From: Hyaloscypha bicolor E
Lineage: Eukaryota > Ascomycota > Leotiomycetes > Helotiales > Hyaloscyphaceae
NCBI RefSeq assembly: GCF_002865645.1
Contig: NW_020194693.1
Span: forward strand, 372,001 to 436,000
Direction: 5' to 3'
DNA length: 64,000 nucleotides
Shown here: positions 22,641 through 33,999 of the stretch, in pieces
Layout: each line of letters begins with the position of its first letter
Numbering within the stretch: the stretch's first letter is position 1
Position numbers and translations under genes: made by a program
Notes under the pieces: model-generated
The model's database searches: none
Seen by the model: only the letters and a program-made list of their open reading frames with translations
Told to the model about the DNA's origin: nothing

Positions 22641-25161
22641 TCATTAACTCGTTGTGGATACGTTTTGTCTATATAGGTAAGGCCTACTACTTCTGTAATC
22701 GCTTCTACTCGTATCCGTGAGTTCTAGTTCTTGTCCAGAGCCTAACCACGCTTGTAGATTAATTACTTCGTGCTTGTACAGTTGTATTTGGATCTTGAGG
22801 GCGAGTCGATGATGTACTATCCTGAGGGGTATTAATTAACGCGTTGGATACGCTCTCAGTGCGTCAAAACACCATTGATTCAGTCTTAGCCCAAGAGCAT
22901 GAGAAGCCCTTGGTTTCCAGCCTGCACTGCGTGGAAGTGCTGAATCGTCGCAGGCCTAGTGGTAATGATTTAAGTCAATAGATGCAGAGTTTTCATAATA
23001 ATTATGGTATGTAAGCCCTGAAATATAAGGCTATTTAGGCTCAAGTTGCATAATAGGGTATGTATTAGGTGTATAAATCACGTATAATACCGGCTAAAAG
23101 ACCCTCCGAAGGTACTCCAAAATCGTCAAATTACAGGGCTTCAACTGATAAGCGCTTATTAGTTGGGCTTATTACTAGCTGACCGACTTAGTCGATTTTA
23201 TATCCTCAACTGATTGACTGATTACTGATATACCAAAAATTAATTAAGCGCTGACCGACAGCCGCTGACTTATTCTACAGCCTGGTGGTGAAGGAACTTG
23301 ATTACGCTATAAAAGGGAACTCTTCGCAAATCAGGCGTGATAGCGACGACGCGAATATAAATTTCTAGCAGGAGGGGTTCAAAGTGTTTAGGAGTAGCTA
23401 CAGAACACGACTTATACCCAAAATATTCAAGATATCGATGTGTGCATAGAGTTGAGATGCTTAAAGTCAAAGTACCCCCTATTTTTTTTTTCGGCACATA
23501 GAGTTTTTCGGGTGCCGGGAGATTCGGCGCCAGCGGGTTCCCGACAAGCACCAAGTATATCGGATTTGAACCAGAACTGAAGTATCTGCTGCTCTCCAAC
23601 TCAGAATACCCCACGCACACATAAATCCCCATTTATTTAAGGATTCCCTTTCTTCTCTAAGCAGGATCATATAATCAAACAATCAATTCCAGATGATATC
23701 GAATCCAAATTCAGCATGGCTTTCCTCATTTTCTTCGAATAAATATTCAATGAGGATAGTTCTATCTCCAAAATCGACCTCTTTTGCAACCTGTTTTACT
23801 TATTTATGCTACCTTACCTGTCGATCATCACCTGTCAAATCACCTAGTTCACCTACGTAGAAGCTCTACGCGACAAAGAATTGGGCATCTTGGCGGAACT
23901 CTTTTTCACTGAGAAGGAGAAACGGAACGAGAAGCTGCTCGAGATGTGCTTCACCTGTGCCCAGTAAAATTTTTTCCAGACGAATGAAATGCTGGGATAC
24001 CTCGATCGGAAACTGAACATATTTAATCAAGGGGACAAGGGTGATGACTCTGAGGATATTGTGGTTCAAAGCATCAGGGTGCGGGAAGTGCGCTTACAAA
24101 GGATTAAGACGGAGACGACTCGAGATCGGCTTTATAGAATGTTCTTCGATTTTACTCCTTCTTGGAAGTCCGAGCCATCATACGACGAGCTTCAATCGAT
24201 GACCCGAAAGTGGAAAGAGGGGAAACGAAACGGGTGTATTGACTCTTGAACGGTGCTTATTCCTGTGGAGCTAGCCCTTGCCATACTTGGCAGTCCGATA
24301 TCGTGATGGCTCGTTGTGCACGGTACATACTTTTGCAGAGAGCTTGGAAAATAGAAAATAGATCATATAGAGTTATAGATAATTCCATTGACACTTTCTA
24401 CCAGGACCATGAGTGCTCACCTTGCTTGATTCGTTCAACTCGCTGTGGTAGCTGCGGAAGTTGAACGTGATATATTCTTCAAGAGGTTTGAAATGAAGGA
24501 ATATGGAGAGGTATTGCAATATGGCGCGATGCCGCTGCATTTAAGAACCAGAAGTGTGTACTGACAATGCTCAGCAATGTGTCGTGGTGTTCTCAAGTGG
24601 ATCCAATCATTCGAGAGCAAAAGATCGGTGGCTGAACTGATTTTCCATAAGAAATGCTTAAAATAGAGGGGAAATTAGCTGTAATCTTCTTGAAGAGACT
24701 GAGCTTTCAAACAAAACTACGCTACGTCACACCGCAGCCTCGAGTATCAGATGGTGGAAAAGGAAAGGATGCGCAAATAGAGGGAGAGATTGGGAGCTTC
24801 GCTGGATGGATACAGTATGCAAGAAAATAAACAACCCCGATAGCACAAAGATCGAGGAATAGAGAACGGTTCGTCCGTCACTGGATTCTTGCCACGTCCG
24901 GACCGAACGTTCTTGTCTCTTTACAGGATGGTTTGACTGGCAATTTCAACCCTGTTTCCCGTCTCTGGGGTTTCCCGTCCATTATTGTTCTTCCCTCTTC
25001 CCTTCTCCCCTTGGGTCCACACCTAGCCGTCTGTTTCGACCGTCTCTCTCTGAATCATGCCTCTTCTTGACGATCCAATCCTAATATCTCACATCAAAGC
25101 CACCAGGCCATCTCAATTTAGCATATCAGCCTGACAGGTTATCCACCAACAGTCGCCGATG
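22641..25161. other. Gene-poor transition to normal composition
   Basis: GC content recovers gradually from about 22.6 kb. Open frames on plus at 23989-24249 and 24246-24464, and on minus at 23270-23632, are the longest; none resembles a family and none extends by convincing splicing. A tRNA-like segment on minus at 23551-23612 is listed separately. The last 300 bases are the downstream flank of the zinc-finger gene. Confidence 0.4.
23551..23612 (-). ncRNA. Degenerate tRNA-like (possible SINE head) segment
   Basis: On minus it reads like a tRNA gene with pieces missing: GAGTTGGAGAGC (D-arm-like), a possible anticodon stem CAGA/TCTG, and GGTTCAAATCC, a perfect B-box/T-arm. The variable region is absent and the acceptor pairing is weak, so it is not a functional tRNA. 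A run of ten A lies about 60 bases downstream on the same strand, as in a tRNA-derived SINE. Chance resemblance is possible. Confidence 0.3.
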
Positions 25162-28100
25162 CTAATAGTATGCCACATTGTTTTCAAGTGGAAACGACTC
25201 AGCAGTAGTAAACTGGCAGACAGGGCATGACGCGTAACCACCGTGTTCGTTTTCTATCCATGTGCCGCCATTACACGCCCCACAGCTAGGGGCGGCAGCT
25301 GCATATCCATCCTCAGTAGATGTCTCTGCAGGATCTTCCATAGTCGTCTCGGCTGGATCTCCCATGACTTGCTTGCGAGCCCTGATGCGGTCTTCTTCGC
25401 ACGGATTTTTGCATGATGAGCATTCCCATCCTTGGGTGACATAGTTCTTGACGAGACAGCGATTGCAGCGCCAATGCTTGTGGCTGATATAACGCTCGGC
25501 AAGCCAGATCTTCTGTGCTCTCTGCCACTTCTGTTTGTCCTTGTTCCTTGATGACTTCTCACCTTTAGCGCAACCAATATCCTCCTTATGATAGTCTCGA
25601 AGGTGATCTCTATAGTGGTCTTTCCGCGTAAAGGGGTCTTGGGATCGAAGACACTTACGATAGTCGCAAGGGAATGAATCCTTTACATTGGAGTGTACGT
25701 TCTTATAATGGCGTTCAAGGTCAGCTGGCCGGCTGAAAAGTGTCTGCTTTCCACTACACCCGGGGTATTGGCAAGGGAAGTGGTTCTTGTTATGAATCCT
25801 AATCAAGTGTGAACAATTTGTAAGCCTATTGTTAGTGCTAAAACTCACTTTGCCTCATCCAGATATACTTTAAGCGGAGTCTCATATGTTGGAGTCCACT
25901 CATCCAGGAGCTGGAAGTATGGCTGTTTGCCCTTTGGCACGATAAATTTGTACAATCTCACGAAGTCGATGCCCTTCGTACCCCATTCTAGACTATTTGG
26001 TGTGTGCCTCATAGTATCGGTCTGCTGGAAAGATGAACAATCGTATGGATGAGAGGTCATGAATTCGTTCGCTGGGGCAGAGGAATCAAAGCAGGACCCA
26101 CTCTGCTGGAAGTAGTCGGACGACCAATTGTATAAACTTGCAGCTGGAGATGTGACAAATTCGTTCGTTGAAGTATACGGAGCATACCAAGAATCAGGCT
26201 TTGAAACAGCGGCATTTTCTATCTTCACATCTGGCGAACAAGAAGTACCTGTTTGCCTGCTGTTTTGAGTTTTGCAAGGGTTGATTGTAGATGGTAGTCT
26301 TTGTCCAGAGCGTTTTAAGTCGGAAGTCTCAAATTTTTCGAGTGGAGGAAGACCAATTCCAGACTGAATTCTGTCCTGGTCCGGATTGCCATACTCCTTG
26401 TCGTCAGGCCCCAGTCGATCTGTTTCTTGCTCCAACTCAAAGTCAATATTGGAGCGTATTCGTTTGAGAGAGGCCCTCTTCAGTTCTGGCTTCTTTTTTG
26501 CAACATCAGGGGAGGGATCGATAGAAGATGAGACCTCGGCCTCCTGTTTGGACCGTTGACAAAAATCTTCGGGTCCTAACAACGAAAGTTTCCATGAGGA
26601 CAGATCTAGGCCATCTTGAAAATGGCCTGGGATATGGTCCATCCTCTCGTCCCAAGTTTTGAAGAGCACCCCACAGAATCCACATTGCCTAGGCCATTTG
26701 CTGTTGACTGTATACTTACCAGCAGCTGCAAGATGGCTCACATTGCTTACGCCAGGATGACTGCGAAGATGCGTAATGAGACGATCCTTCCTTCCATATG
26801 TTTTACAAGATCGTTGAGCACGTTGGCATTGAAGGTAGTGTGCTCTCAAAATTGCCCCCGACACAGGGAATGATTTACGGCAGAATTCGCAGACGGAATC
26901 TCCGTTGGAGTCGACAGGGGGCGGCGATGTAGGACATGCTAGACAGATAAAACGTTCCTGCTGTGAATGTTTCTGGCTTTCCTCGTGTCGCTTCCATTCA
27001 GCCAAGGAGTGTGTAGTGTATATACAGTCTTCTCTGGTACAGTAGTACAGGCTCTTAATCCCGCACTGCGAACAGGGAGGATGTACTGATATATGCTGGT
27101 AATCGTCCAGAGACGCGAGCTCTTCAGTCTCTTGGACTGGCTGGCGAGGTGTTGAGGAAACCGAGGTGTTCCCCATCTCGTCTTTCACATCGACAAGATT
27201 GGAGGTGGATTTAGAATCCTGGGATAAAGAAGTAGCGCCTGACTGTCTTATAATATCGCCATCAGATGACGAGTTTCCGTATTTCGCTTCTTCGATGACT
27301 AGCTGGTTCAGCTGGTTGACCAATTCTGCCACCTGATGTATCAGATCCGCAGCCTTGCGTCGAGAGAAAGGGGAGAAGGACTTGATTGACTCTTGAACCA
27401 AGGCAATGGCTTCTTGAAACTTGGCTGTGTGTGTCCTCGATGCATCTATGTGGCCGGTGAACCGAGTCGGGAACACTTTCGAAGGGTCGTCTGTCACCTC
27501 TCTCTTTTGCCTTTTGCAATGGAGGATATCAGGAGAGACTGTGACTCTATTCTGTGGCAAGGAAATTGCCAGAGAAGCCCCCGTTTGTAAGGTCATTGAC
27601 CTTGATAGTAGGTTTCCGGGAGGCCTAACAGGGCCATCTATGAATCGTTTGGCCATTTGAGCTAGAAACCCTTTCGAGGTTGACACTGAACTGGTTACAG
27701 TGTGTGCTTGTCGGAAGCCGTCTTTTGTTGAAAATTGATCGATTACGGCATCAGGAAACTCTTCATCGAATAGTTGAGATTCCTCGTCTGGGCACAAGTC
27801 CAGCACAGAGCACATAGGTCGAGATACCGGATCATCGTTATCTAAGCTCACTGTCAGTGTTCGTTTCTCGTGAGCATTTGTTACCCAGTTACATACATGA
27901 TCCTGCCACGGTGCCATACTTCTGGAGGATCCCATCGAGAGCTGGCTTATCAATATCGAAGGCGCCCGTTTCGAAACACTGGCTGAGGGGACCTATTGGC
28001 ACAAAGCTTCTCCGTAAAGCCGGTCCGTCCGACCAGTGATTGCGATCAGAGCTCGTAGCGTTTAAGAGGTCTATCTGCGATGTCTGGAGACGAGGGGATT

Positions 28101-28182
28101 CCTCAGTAGCAGGAGAGACATCGTGAGCGAGCTCAAGAGCTCTCGGGTCGATACCCGAAAGGCTAGACCAATCAGCATCCAT
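25162..28182 (-). CDS. Large C2H2-type zinc-finger protein
   Basis: Model complement(25162..25798, 25849..27841, 27897..28182), 971 residues, both introns GT-AG and frame-restoring (GTGAGT...GATTAG; GTATGT...GCTTAG). The N-terminal third is acidic/serine-rich. A first cysteine/histidine cluster (HPPCSQCGIKSLYYCTREDC, ESQKHSQQ, CEFCRKSF, CQRAQRSCKTYGRKDRLITH, CGFCGVLF...HIPGH) lies around residues 380-560. A second cluster in the last exon has CQYPGCSGKQTLFSRPADL...HYKNVH and CDYRKCLRSQDPFTRKDHYR, then CNRCLVKN...CSSCKNPC and CGACNGG...CPVC. This is the organisation of a fungal multi-finger, probably nuclear DNA-binding protein; targets are unknown. The basic stretch KKKPELKRASLKRIR may be a nuclear-localisation signal. 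An intronless gene call would split it into two or three pieces. Confidence 0.85.
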
Positions 28183-28769
28183 TTCTGCTCAGCCGTGCAA
28201 GCGTTTGGCAGCTAAACGTTGTTTGCAAGAATTGATGCAGTTGATCCATATATTGAAGATGGCAACCTCGCGCGACATATCAAATAAAATTCTATCTGCC
28301 CTCGAGGGAGATTTTGCGGACCGCGTGAGGGTAAGGCTGGCTGTGGGATTGTGAGGGCTGACGTCGAGGGCGGTGGCTGAGGGCGGCCAATCAGTTCGAG
28401 GGCAAAGACGACAGATGGATGCAGCCGACCAAAGGGCAGAAGGCCGTGTCCAGGGCAACACAACTGGTCAGTTCTCCAGTTTCCACCGGAATGGGATATT
28501 TCCAGTTTGTGTTTTTCAATAACTCGACTGACGACCCGTCTGCAACTGAACACAAGATTGAAACTCACAGCAGTCCCTAGAATAATAAATCTAAGTCCTG
28601 AAATCCCCCTGCTCATGACTGAGTAGTCAAATCAAGAGTTTGATCCTTGCGAGAACGGCCGTCATTACCTCCTTCACCATCTCATCCTTCAATACGCCTT
28701 CCTCGTAGGTGGCAGAGATCAGGCAATCTCCCTCCTTGACACTGGCGACATAGTTCGACTCGAAAGTCT
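28183..28769. other. Upstream flank of the zinc-finger gene
   Basis: Minus-strand frames here (28189-28616) have no family match and sit where the promoter and 5' leader of the zinc-finger gene should be. The right part may already belong to the hAT remnant. Confidence 0.4.
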
Positions 28770-29291
28770 GTGCTCGAACAGCAGAACGGCGCGGCTGCTA
28801 CCAATACCTTCTTCTGGAAAGACTCAATTGAGAAGTTCAGAGAGCTTCTAGTTCGTTGGATTGTGTATTGCCATATTGCTTTCTTTCAATTAGAAAATCC
28901 GTATTTCCGAGAATTACTCTCACTTTTGAATCCGGCGCTTCTCAATCACCTTCCAAAAGCCGCGAAAACTATTCGAAGCTGGGTAATGAATACCTTTATA
29001 TCAAAGAAACAACAGCTTAGGGAGGACCTCCGGCTCTCACGAAGTAGAATCTCTATCTCCTTTGATCTCTGGACTTCGCCAAACCCCTACGCTATTCTAG
29101 GCGTCATCGCTATGTGGATTGATGCTACCGGCCAGCGACGAGCTACCGTTTTGGGTATACGACGTGTGTACGGCGAACACACTGGTGAGAATCTTGGATC
29201 AGTTGTTCTTGAATTGCTGAAAGAATACGATATTAGTGGACAATACTCCTATCAATGCGTTGCTTCCTCCACATTGCTGCATGATGAATGA
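28770..29291 (+). pseudogene. hAT-family transposase fragment
   Basis: A 173-residue open frame carries the conserved N-terminal half of fungal hAT transposases: LVRWIVYCHIAFFQLENPYF, RELLSLLNPALLNHLP, RSWVMNTFISKK, then SRISISFDLWTSPNPYAILG (the first catalytic aspartate context) and GIRRVYGEHTGENLGSVVLE. The rest of the catalytic domain and the C-terminal dimerisation region are missing; the frame ends in unrelated sequence. Full-length proteins of this group are several times longer. It is therefore a truncated, inactive copy. A different, non-autonomous hAT-like element lies 1.4 kb to the right. Confidence 0.8.
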
Positions 29292-30225
29292 TCATTCAAG
29301 ACGCCAAATCATGCTGTAACCGCGGGCTTCAGGTGCATCCAAGGGTGGTCGGTTTCCTTCATCGAGAGTCTGGATGTTGGCGCAGATGGATATATAAGGG
29401 TGCAACTCCTCTGAAGCTTTCATCATCATCTCTGCGTTCCTAGCATCCAACCCTTCAAACATCTTTCCAAACCTTCTCACCCGGTACATATCTTGTTATC
29501 ACGCACATCAAAGGGTCGACCCATTCTTCGCGCTGATAATGGCTCGAAAATTTTAAAACAAAATCAAAGAACGTCGAAAACATATCTTTAAAGGATGATA
29601 AAGTCAGGACTGCTGGATACTGGGCTGGATTGTGTCACAATAGGTGAAACGCCCGTGACGTCGAGGAGAAGGCAGGAAAGGAAATCAGCGGCGTAGGTTA
29701 TTGAGGGGCTTGCAAGTATTATTTGGCAGCTTTGATGCCATTGCTTATGATGAGCAGGGGTCCGCAACTTTATATCCTGTGGCCAGTGGTGTTTTTTCTA
29801 AAGATGCAGTGCAGTGAAATACTTCAAAAGCCAAACCAAAGTATGGTAAATCGTAGCTTAGGGGGCACGCAACTCTCCAGGAAGCAGGTCATAGCAGTTG
29901 AGATGGAAACTCCAACACTAACGACACTCAAATTGGCCACGAGAATTAGCCCCACAGTTTAAGAACCGCTCCCATATCAACCGTATAAAAAGACCGGCTT
30001 CCGGCTATACAACATCCAACTAATCTCCTCCACAGACAACAAATTATTGGGGAACTCCTGCGAGGTATACCGGACACGGGTCACTCCATCATTATCACTT
30101 GATGGTTGTCTCGTGTCATCTAGCAACCAAAGACGCAATAATCGGGAGAGGGAGGAAGAGCAGGGTTGGGGGTCTTCCACAATCCATCAGTACAACTTCT
30201 CTATCTGAACGACGTCTCAACTCAC
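29292..30225. other. Mixed remnants, including an orphan minus-strand coding fragment
   Basis: On minus, 29292-29489 reads FGKMFEGLDARNAEMMMKA...DAPEARGYSMIWRLE. It looks like the last exon of a real protein but I cannot name it, and no upstream exon is apparent. The rest contains no recognisable gene apart from the possible second exon of the small secreted peptide. Confidence 0.35.
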
Positions 30226-30324
30226 GGCATCTTTGACGAGCTCAGCTGGAGCGGCAACAGCCACTGGAGCAGCCACGGAAATAACAGCCTGAAGGGCAAT
30301 AGCGGTAATGATGGAGAACTTCAT
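30124..30324 (-). CDS. Possible very small secreted peptide
   Basis: Exon 1 (30226-30324) gives a textbook signal peptide, MKFSIITAIALQAVISVAAP, followed by alanine/valine-rich sequence ending ELVKDA at a canonical GTGAGT donor. A 52-base intron with a branch-like TACTGAT and an AAG acceptor would join TPNPALPPSPDYCVFGC and a stop, a 50-residue product ending in two cysteines. AAG is a poor acceptor, and another 3' end is possible. The gene lies in transposon-rich DNA; its product is unknown. I am fairly sure of the signal-peptide exon and unsure of the rest. Confidence 0.4.
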
Positions 30325-30649
30325 GTTGATACTTGGTGATTGGTGATTGGGGGTAAAAAGATTGAGTGGGAGGTTTGATGCGGAAGGGATATCTTCTTTG
30401 GATTCGAATGATTGCGTGACCCAAGGCTGGAAATTTTTAAACTGGGTAGGGCAGGTGTCTTTATACTGCTCCTGAGTCCTCGCAGTGCATAAACGAGGGA
30501 GTTGAACCTATTTGCTGGCGGTAGAGCGGTCAGGATTCATACGCCAGGCCACTTTCCTTGGAAACTACACCCAGGACTGGCGAATCCGACGATCAGGACT
30601 ATATTGGCTAGAGATAAAAGAACTAAGACAGAAATTGTGCAAGTGAAAC
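30325..30649. other. Upstream region of the small peptide gene
   Basis: No gene seen. Would hold the promoter for the minus-strand peptide exon, and reaches the target-site duplication of the hAT-like element. Confidence 0.4.
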
Positions 30650-31499
30650 CCGAAATCCAGTGTTTTCATTCTCCCGACCTCACTGCTCCCGACCTAAGGA
30701 AGGATCGATCCTTCTTGCTCCTAGCCTTGATTCGTCGCCTAGCCTTCCTAACCTAAAACTTAGGCAAGCTAGGTTGGTAGTGGATTTTTGGTGGGTATTT
30801 TAGTCGGGGTTTTGTTAGGTAACATCCTAATAAGGAAGCAGTATGGATGGTGGACGCGTCTGAGTCGGAAATTAGCGTGATACGAGGTGCCTTTTGTAAT
30901 GCTAGTAACGTATAAAAGGACTACTTAGGACTCTCTTAAGAGAACTAAGACACTGTCTTGACTACGAATTATTGGCTATCCGTTACGCTGCAGTGACGGA
31001 AGCACTGGACCGTGTCCCTCTAGGCGAGCTAGATCAGCTAATTAGGTCATTAGATTCTTGACTCTAAGATAACTAATTTGCTTCTGAGAGTAGAATTTTG
31101 CGGTATATTTCATTATGGAAATGCGTCCGCGGCCGCAGCGCAACGGATAGGCTCCCTGTCGGAATTCGGAAACCCTCGAAAAACACACTACTAGTCCTGC
31201 CGGTATGTTATCCCTTTGAATTCCTCGTGTCCCACGTTTATAGCTGGAGGCCCTTGAGAATCGAGTTTTTCTTAGCTTTATAATCACTCGATTCGGACAT
31301 ATAGCTTTGTAGGCGACAGCGAGAGAATATTTTTATATAGTGGCTAATTAGAACCTTGCTAGCCTCCCTGCTCCTAGCCGAAATACGTGGTAACCTTCCT
31401 AAAGCTCGCTCTGACTTTTCTAGGCACTCTTATCCTACTCCTAGCCTAGCTTAAAGCTTAGGCAAGCTAGATCGGGAGTATGAAAACACTGGCGAAATC
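30650..31499. mobile_element. Non-autonomous hAT-like element with 8-bp target-site duplication
   Basis: Element body 30658-31491 (834 bp). Left end CAGTGTTTTCATTCTCCCGA and the reverse complement of the right end, CAGTGTTTTCATACTCCCGA, agree except at one base. CAGTG is a common hAT terminus. The flanking octamers are CCGAAATC (30650-30657) and GCGAAATC (31492-31499), identical at seven of eight bases, the TSD length expected for hAT. Subterminal regions contain repeated CTAGCC/GGCTAG motifs around CTTAGGCAAGCTAG in both ends. No transposase is encoded; a frame near 30960-31050 is protein-like but short. Confidence 0.8.
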
Positions 31500-31733
31500 T
31501 ACTCTTTTTAAAAGTGCTTCGGTGGAATTCCCGCAAGAAATTGTGGATTAGCTCGAAGCTCCCGCAGTTATAAAAACTTCGCCGCAATACGGAGCTAGCT
31601 TCAAATTCTGACTGTAATCTCTCAGGCAAATTCAGTCTCTGCTTTGGTAGAGAAGTTCCAGATGACCTGCCCTTTTCAGAGAGCATCCTATTGGAAAGTG
31701 ATCGATTTATTGATGGAAAATCGATATATTGGA

Positions 31734-32031
31734 GGTTGACAATCTGTAGAATGACTAGATACAGGAGAGTGAAGAGTAAAAAAGGAGAGGAGGGAATCTA
31801 AAGTACAGTTCTTATATACCCACTAGTGGGTGGCGATTTCCTCCAGTATATTATAAATCAGATGACTCATATATATTAGTGAGCGTTCCCTGAGCTTCCA
31901 TAGTGAGCTATTCCATAGGCTTCCATAGTAAACCATTATAAATGAGAGTGGCGAAGCTAATATTAGTAGTTGAACCTGGTACTGGAAGGACTAGTAAGCT
32001 AGTACCAATTCAACACATCCTTACGTCAACA
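31734..32031 (-). repeat. Probable solo LTR (Copia-like ends)
   Basis: On minus it starts TGTTGACGTAAGG and ends GATTGTCAACC, giving TGTTGAC...GTCAAC inverted ends with the last base altered. About 298 bp. A TATA-like GTATATAAGAACTG follows the palindrome CCACTAGTGG near the middle, as in an LTR promoter. No 5-bp target-site duplication is visible and no primer-binding site follows, so it is a solo or truncated LTR; the superfamily is inferred from the ends only. Confidence 0.5.
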
Positions 32032-32957
32032 GTCTGATAAGATCATCATTGCTGGGATAAATAAAGTAGATCCACTTGAGATAAGAGAAGCACTGGCCGG
32101 ATTGAGTATGCTTACCACACACCAAGCCTGTCGACGAGGGAAAGGATGCAGCTCGATCTATCGGGCAGTTGAGTAGCCTCCAGGCACGATGAAGAACATC
32201 TGTTGTCCCCCATCATGGTGGCCAATTTCCGGATGAATAATATTACCAAGAGCGAGGAACGAAATAATCTTTAATTCGCTAGAGAAAGAGCATTTTGCAG
32301 GTTTAGATGGTGGACGTGTTAAGAAGATAGCTTTCTAATAGTGTGAAGATAATGATCCGATAGCAACCTAAGAGATCAACCACGGCGAAGCCCAAGCCTC
32401 GATCTGCGGGTTAGTGTGACACGAAGTCAGTTGAATGCAAACTGTACTCGATTCCGACTACTTCGTCTGGGTAAACTTTTCTACTTTTCCGGATTACAAT
32501 GCGTCGCGCTTACCGGGCACGTCGGCCGCAAACTGCGAGCTAAGAACACTGATTCGAAGCTTGAAGAGACAGTTTGAGCGGGGGTTCAAGTAAGATTGCG
32601 ATATGGAAGGTAGGAACTAATTCCACCCCTCTTTAGGAAGGTGGGGGAAGTGGATCAGAGGTTGGGGTAGCTGTGCGGCAGGACAACTCCACACAGCTAC
32701 CACATGGCGCAGCACACATCTTTTGGCTATCGAAAAGCACGTCGGTGGCACTTTAACTAAGCTTATCTCCACACCAAGGTCAATGACACCATGAGATCGT
32801 GTACTCCTGAGATTTCTAGGTGCTTCTATGTCGGGTCCCTTCGGCGGTAACCAGATACGCTCATGCAGCTTGATCAGTGACTTGCTTCCGCTTTGTGTTC
32901 TCCTGCCATTGACTACTTTATTGATGTTTTGAGGCTGTGTCTAGGTCTGCGCGAAGG
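32032..32957. other. Intergenic upstream of the UstYa-like gene
   Basis: No gene recognised. A perfect 9-bp inverted repeat (GTAGCTGTG / CACAGCTAC, 32667-32675 and 32692-32700, 16-bp spacer) lies about 260 bp before the next start codon and could be a regulatory dyad; that is speculation. Confidence 0.4.
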
Positions 32958-33871
32958 ATGGTCGATTACCACCAGCTGGGTCAGGTTGAAGATGATGCTT
33001 CATCCGAAAACGAGAAACATGAAAACGCTTGGAATCCAAATTTCCTCCAAAGACACTTCTCCAGAAAACTCATGATTTTGCATATCATAATCTTTGGAAT
33101 CTACGCGCTAGGGGCATTCTATATATTAAGCAGACAGCCATCGGGCCATACTTGTGATTACAAACTATCCACACATTGTCGGTACCGCTAGACTTCTTCT
33201 CGGGGCCTCCAGCTAACACCTTGCACAGCTCCGGCGTTACCAATCATCACGTACGAAAAGCCTAGGCACCTTGATGCAGAAATTGTGCAGACAAACAAAT
33301 ATCGCGGAAAGCCCAGCCCTGAAATTGATGCAGCATGGTTGGAGATCGGTCTCGGAACGCCCGCAATCAGGCTCTACGACGATGACCTAAAGCGATTGAA
33401 TAAGTCGGACACGCCTGACAGGCCTCTCCATAGAATACCCGAGGAGTTTGGTGGTGGATACTTGGCTATGCTTGAAGTGTTCCATCTATTGCACTGCTTG
33501 AATTCGTTGAGGAAGGCAATGGACAAGGAATATTATGCCGAAGAACGGGCAATGCATGGTGGTGAGAGGGCTAACAGAGCTCATGATGGCAAGTCATATC
33601 CTCGCCAAGGGGAGTAAGATTTCTAATATATGGTGTAGAACATTGCATTGATATGCTTCGGGTATATATCAAGTGCACGAGTGATGTGACGCCCATCACG
33701 TTCTTCGACAACGTCTTGCTGCCATCGAGGAAACTTCCTATGCCAGACTTCAATACCTTGCACACATGTCGCAACTTTGACGAGATATGGGAGTGGAATG
33801 GAAATAACGACCGAACACTGCAGTGGGACGGGATTGGCCTTGATCTTGGAGAGTTGATGCATTTTGATTGA
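32958..33871 (+). CDS. UstYa-like (DUF3328) oxidase/cyclase family protein
   Basis: Model join(32958..33177, 33229..33561, 33639..33871), 261 residues; a start 21 bp upstream is also possible. A single transmembrane helix (LMILHIIIFGIYALGAFYIL) follows a hydrophilic N-terminus, so the catalytic part is lumenal or outside. Both family HxxHC motifs are present: HLLHC in exon 2 and HGEHC formed exactly across the second splice, which supports the model. Conserved EIDAAWLEIG, EEFGGGYLAMLEVFHL and CIDMLRVYIKC fit the family. UstYa-type proteins oxidise or cyclise peptide and other natural products (ustiloxin, cyclochlorotine pathways). No synthase, P450 or repeat-type precursor lies beside it, so the pathway is unknown. 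The first donor (GTCGGT) is weak. Confidence 0.82.
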
Positions 33872-33999
33872 CAAAGAGAAAGGGAATGCTGCTACAAACA
33901 ATTTAGGATCATTAAACAGACATTGTCGAAGGCAAATGTTAAATCAGCGCGAAATAAGCCAGAAGTTTCGTGAAGTCAGGGCAGTGCCTTATACGCTGC

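Noticed and set aside
23551..23612. Functional tRNA gene
   Set aside because: No variable region, weak acceptor stem, non-canonical anticodon loop; kept only as a relic.
29977..30180. 67-codon minus-strand frame as the second exon of the secreted peptide
   Set aside because: Joining it in frame to the signal-peptide exon has no good acceptor and gives a serine/leucine-rich tail without secreted-protein features; the short CVFGC exon fits better, though weakly.
31042..31287. Short frames inside the hAT-like element as transposase
   Set aside because: No hAT motif; the element is too small and appears non-autonomous.
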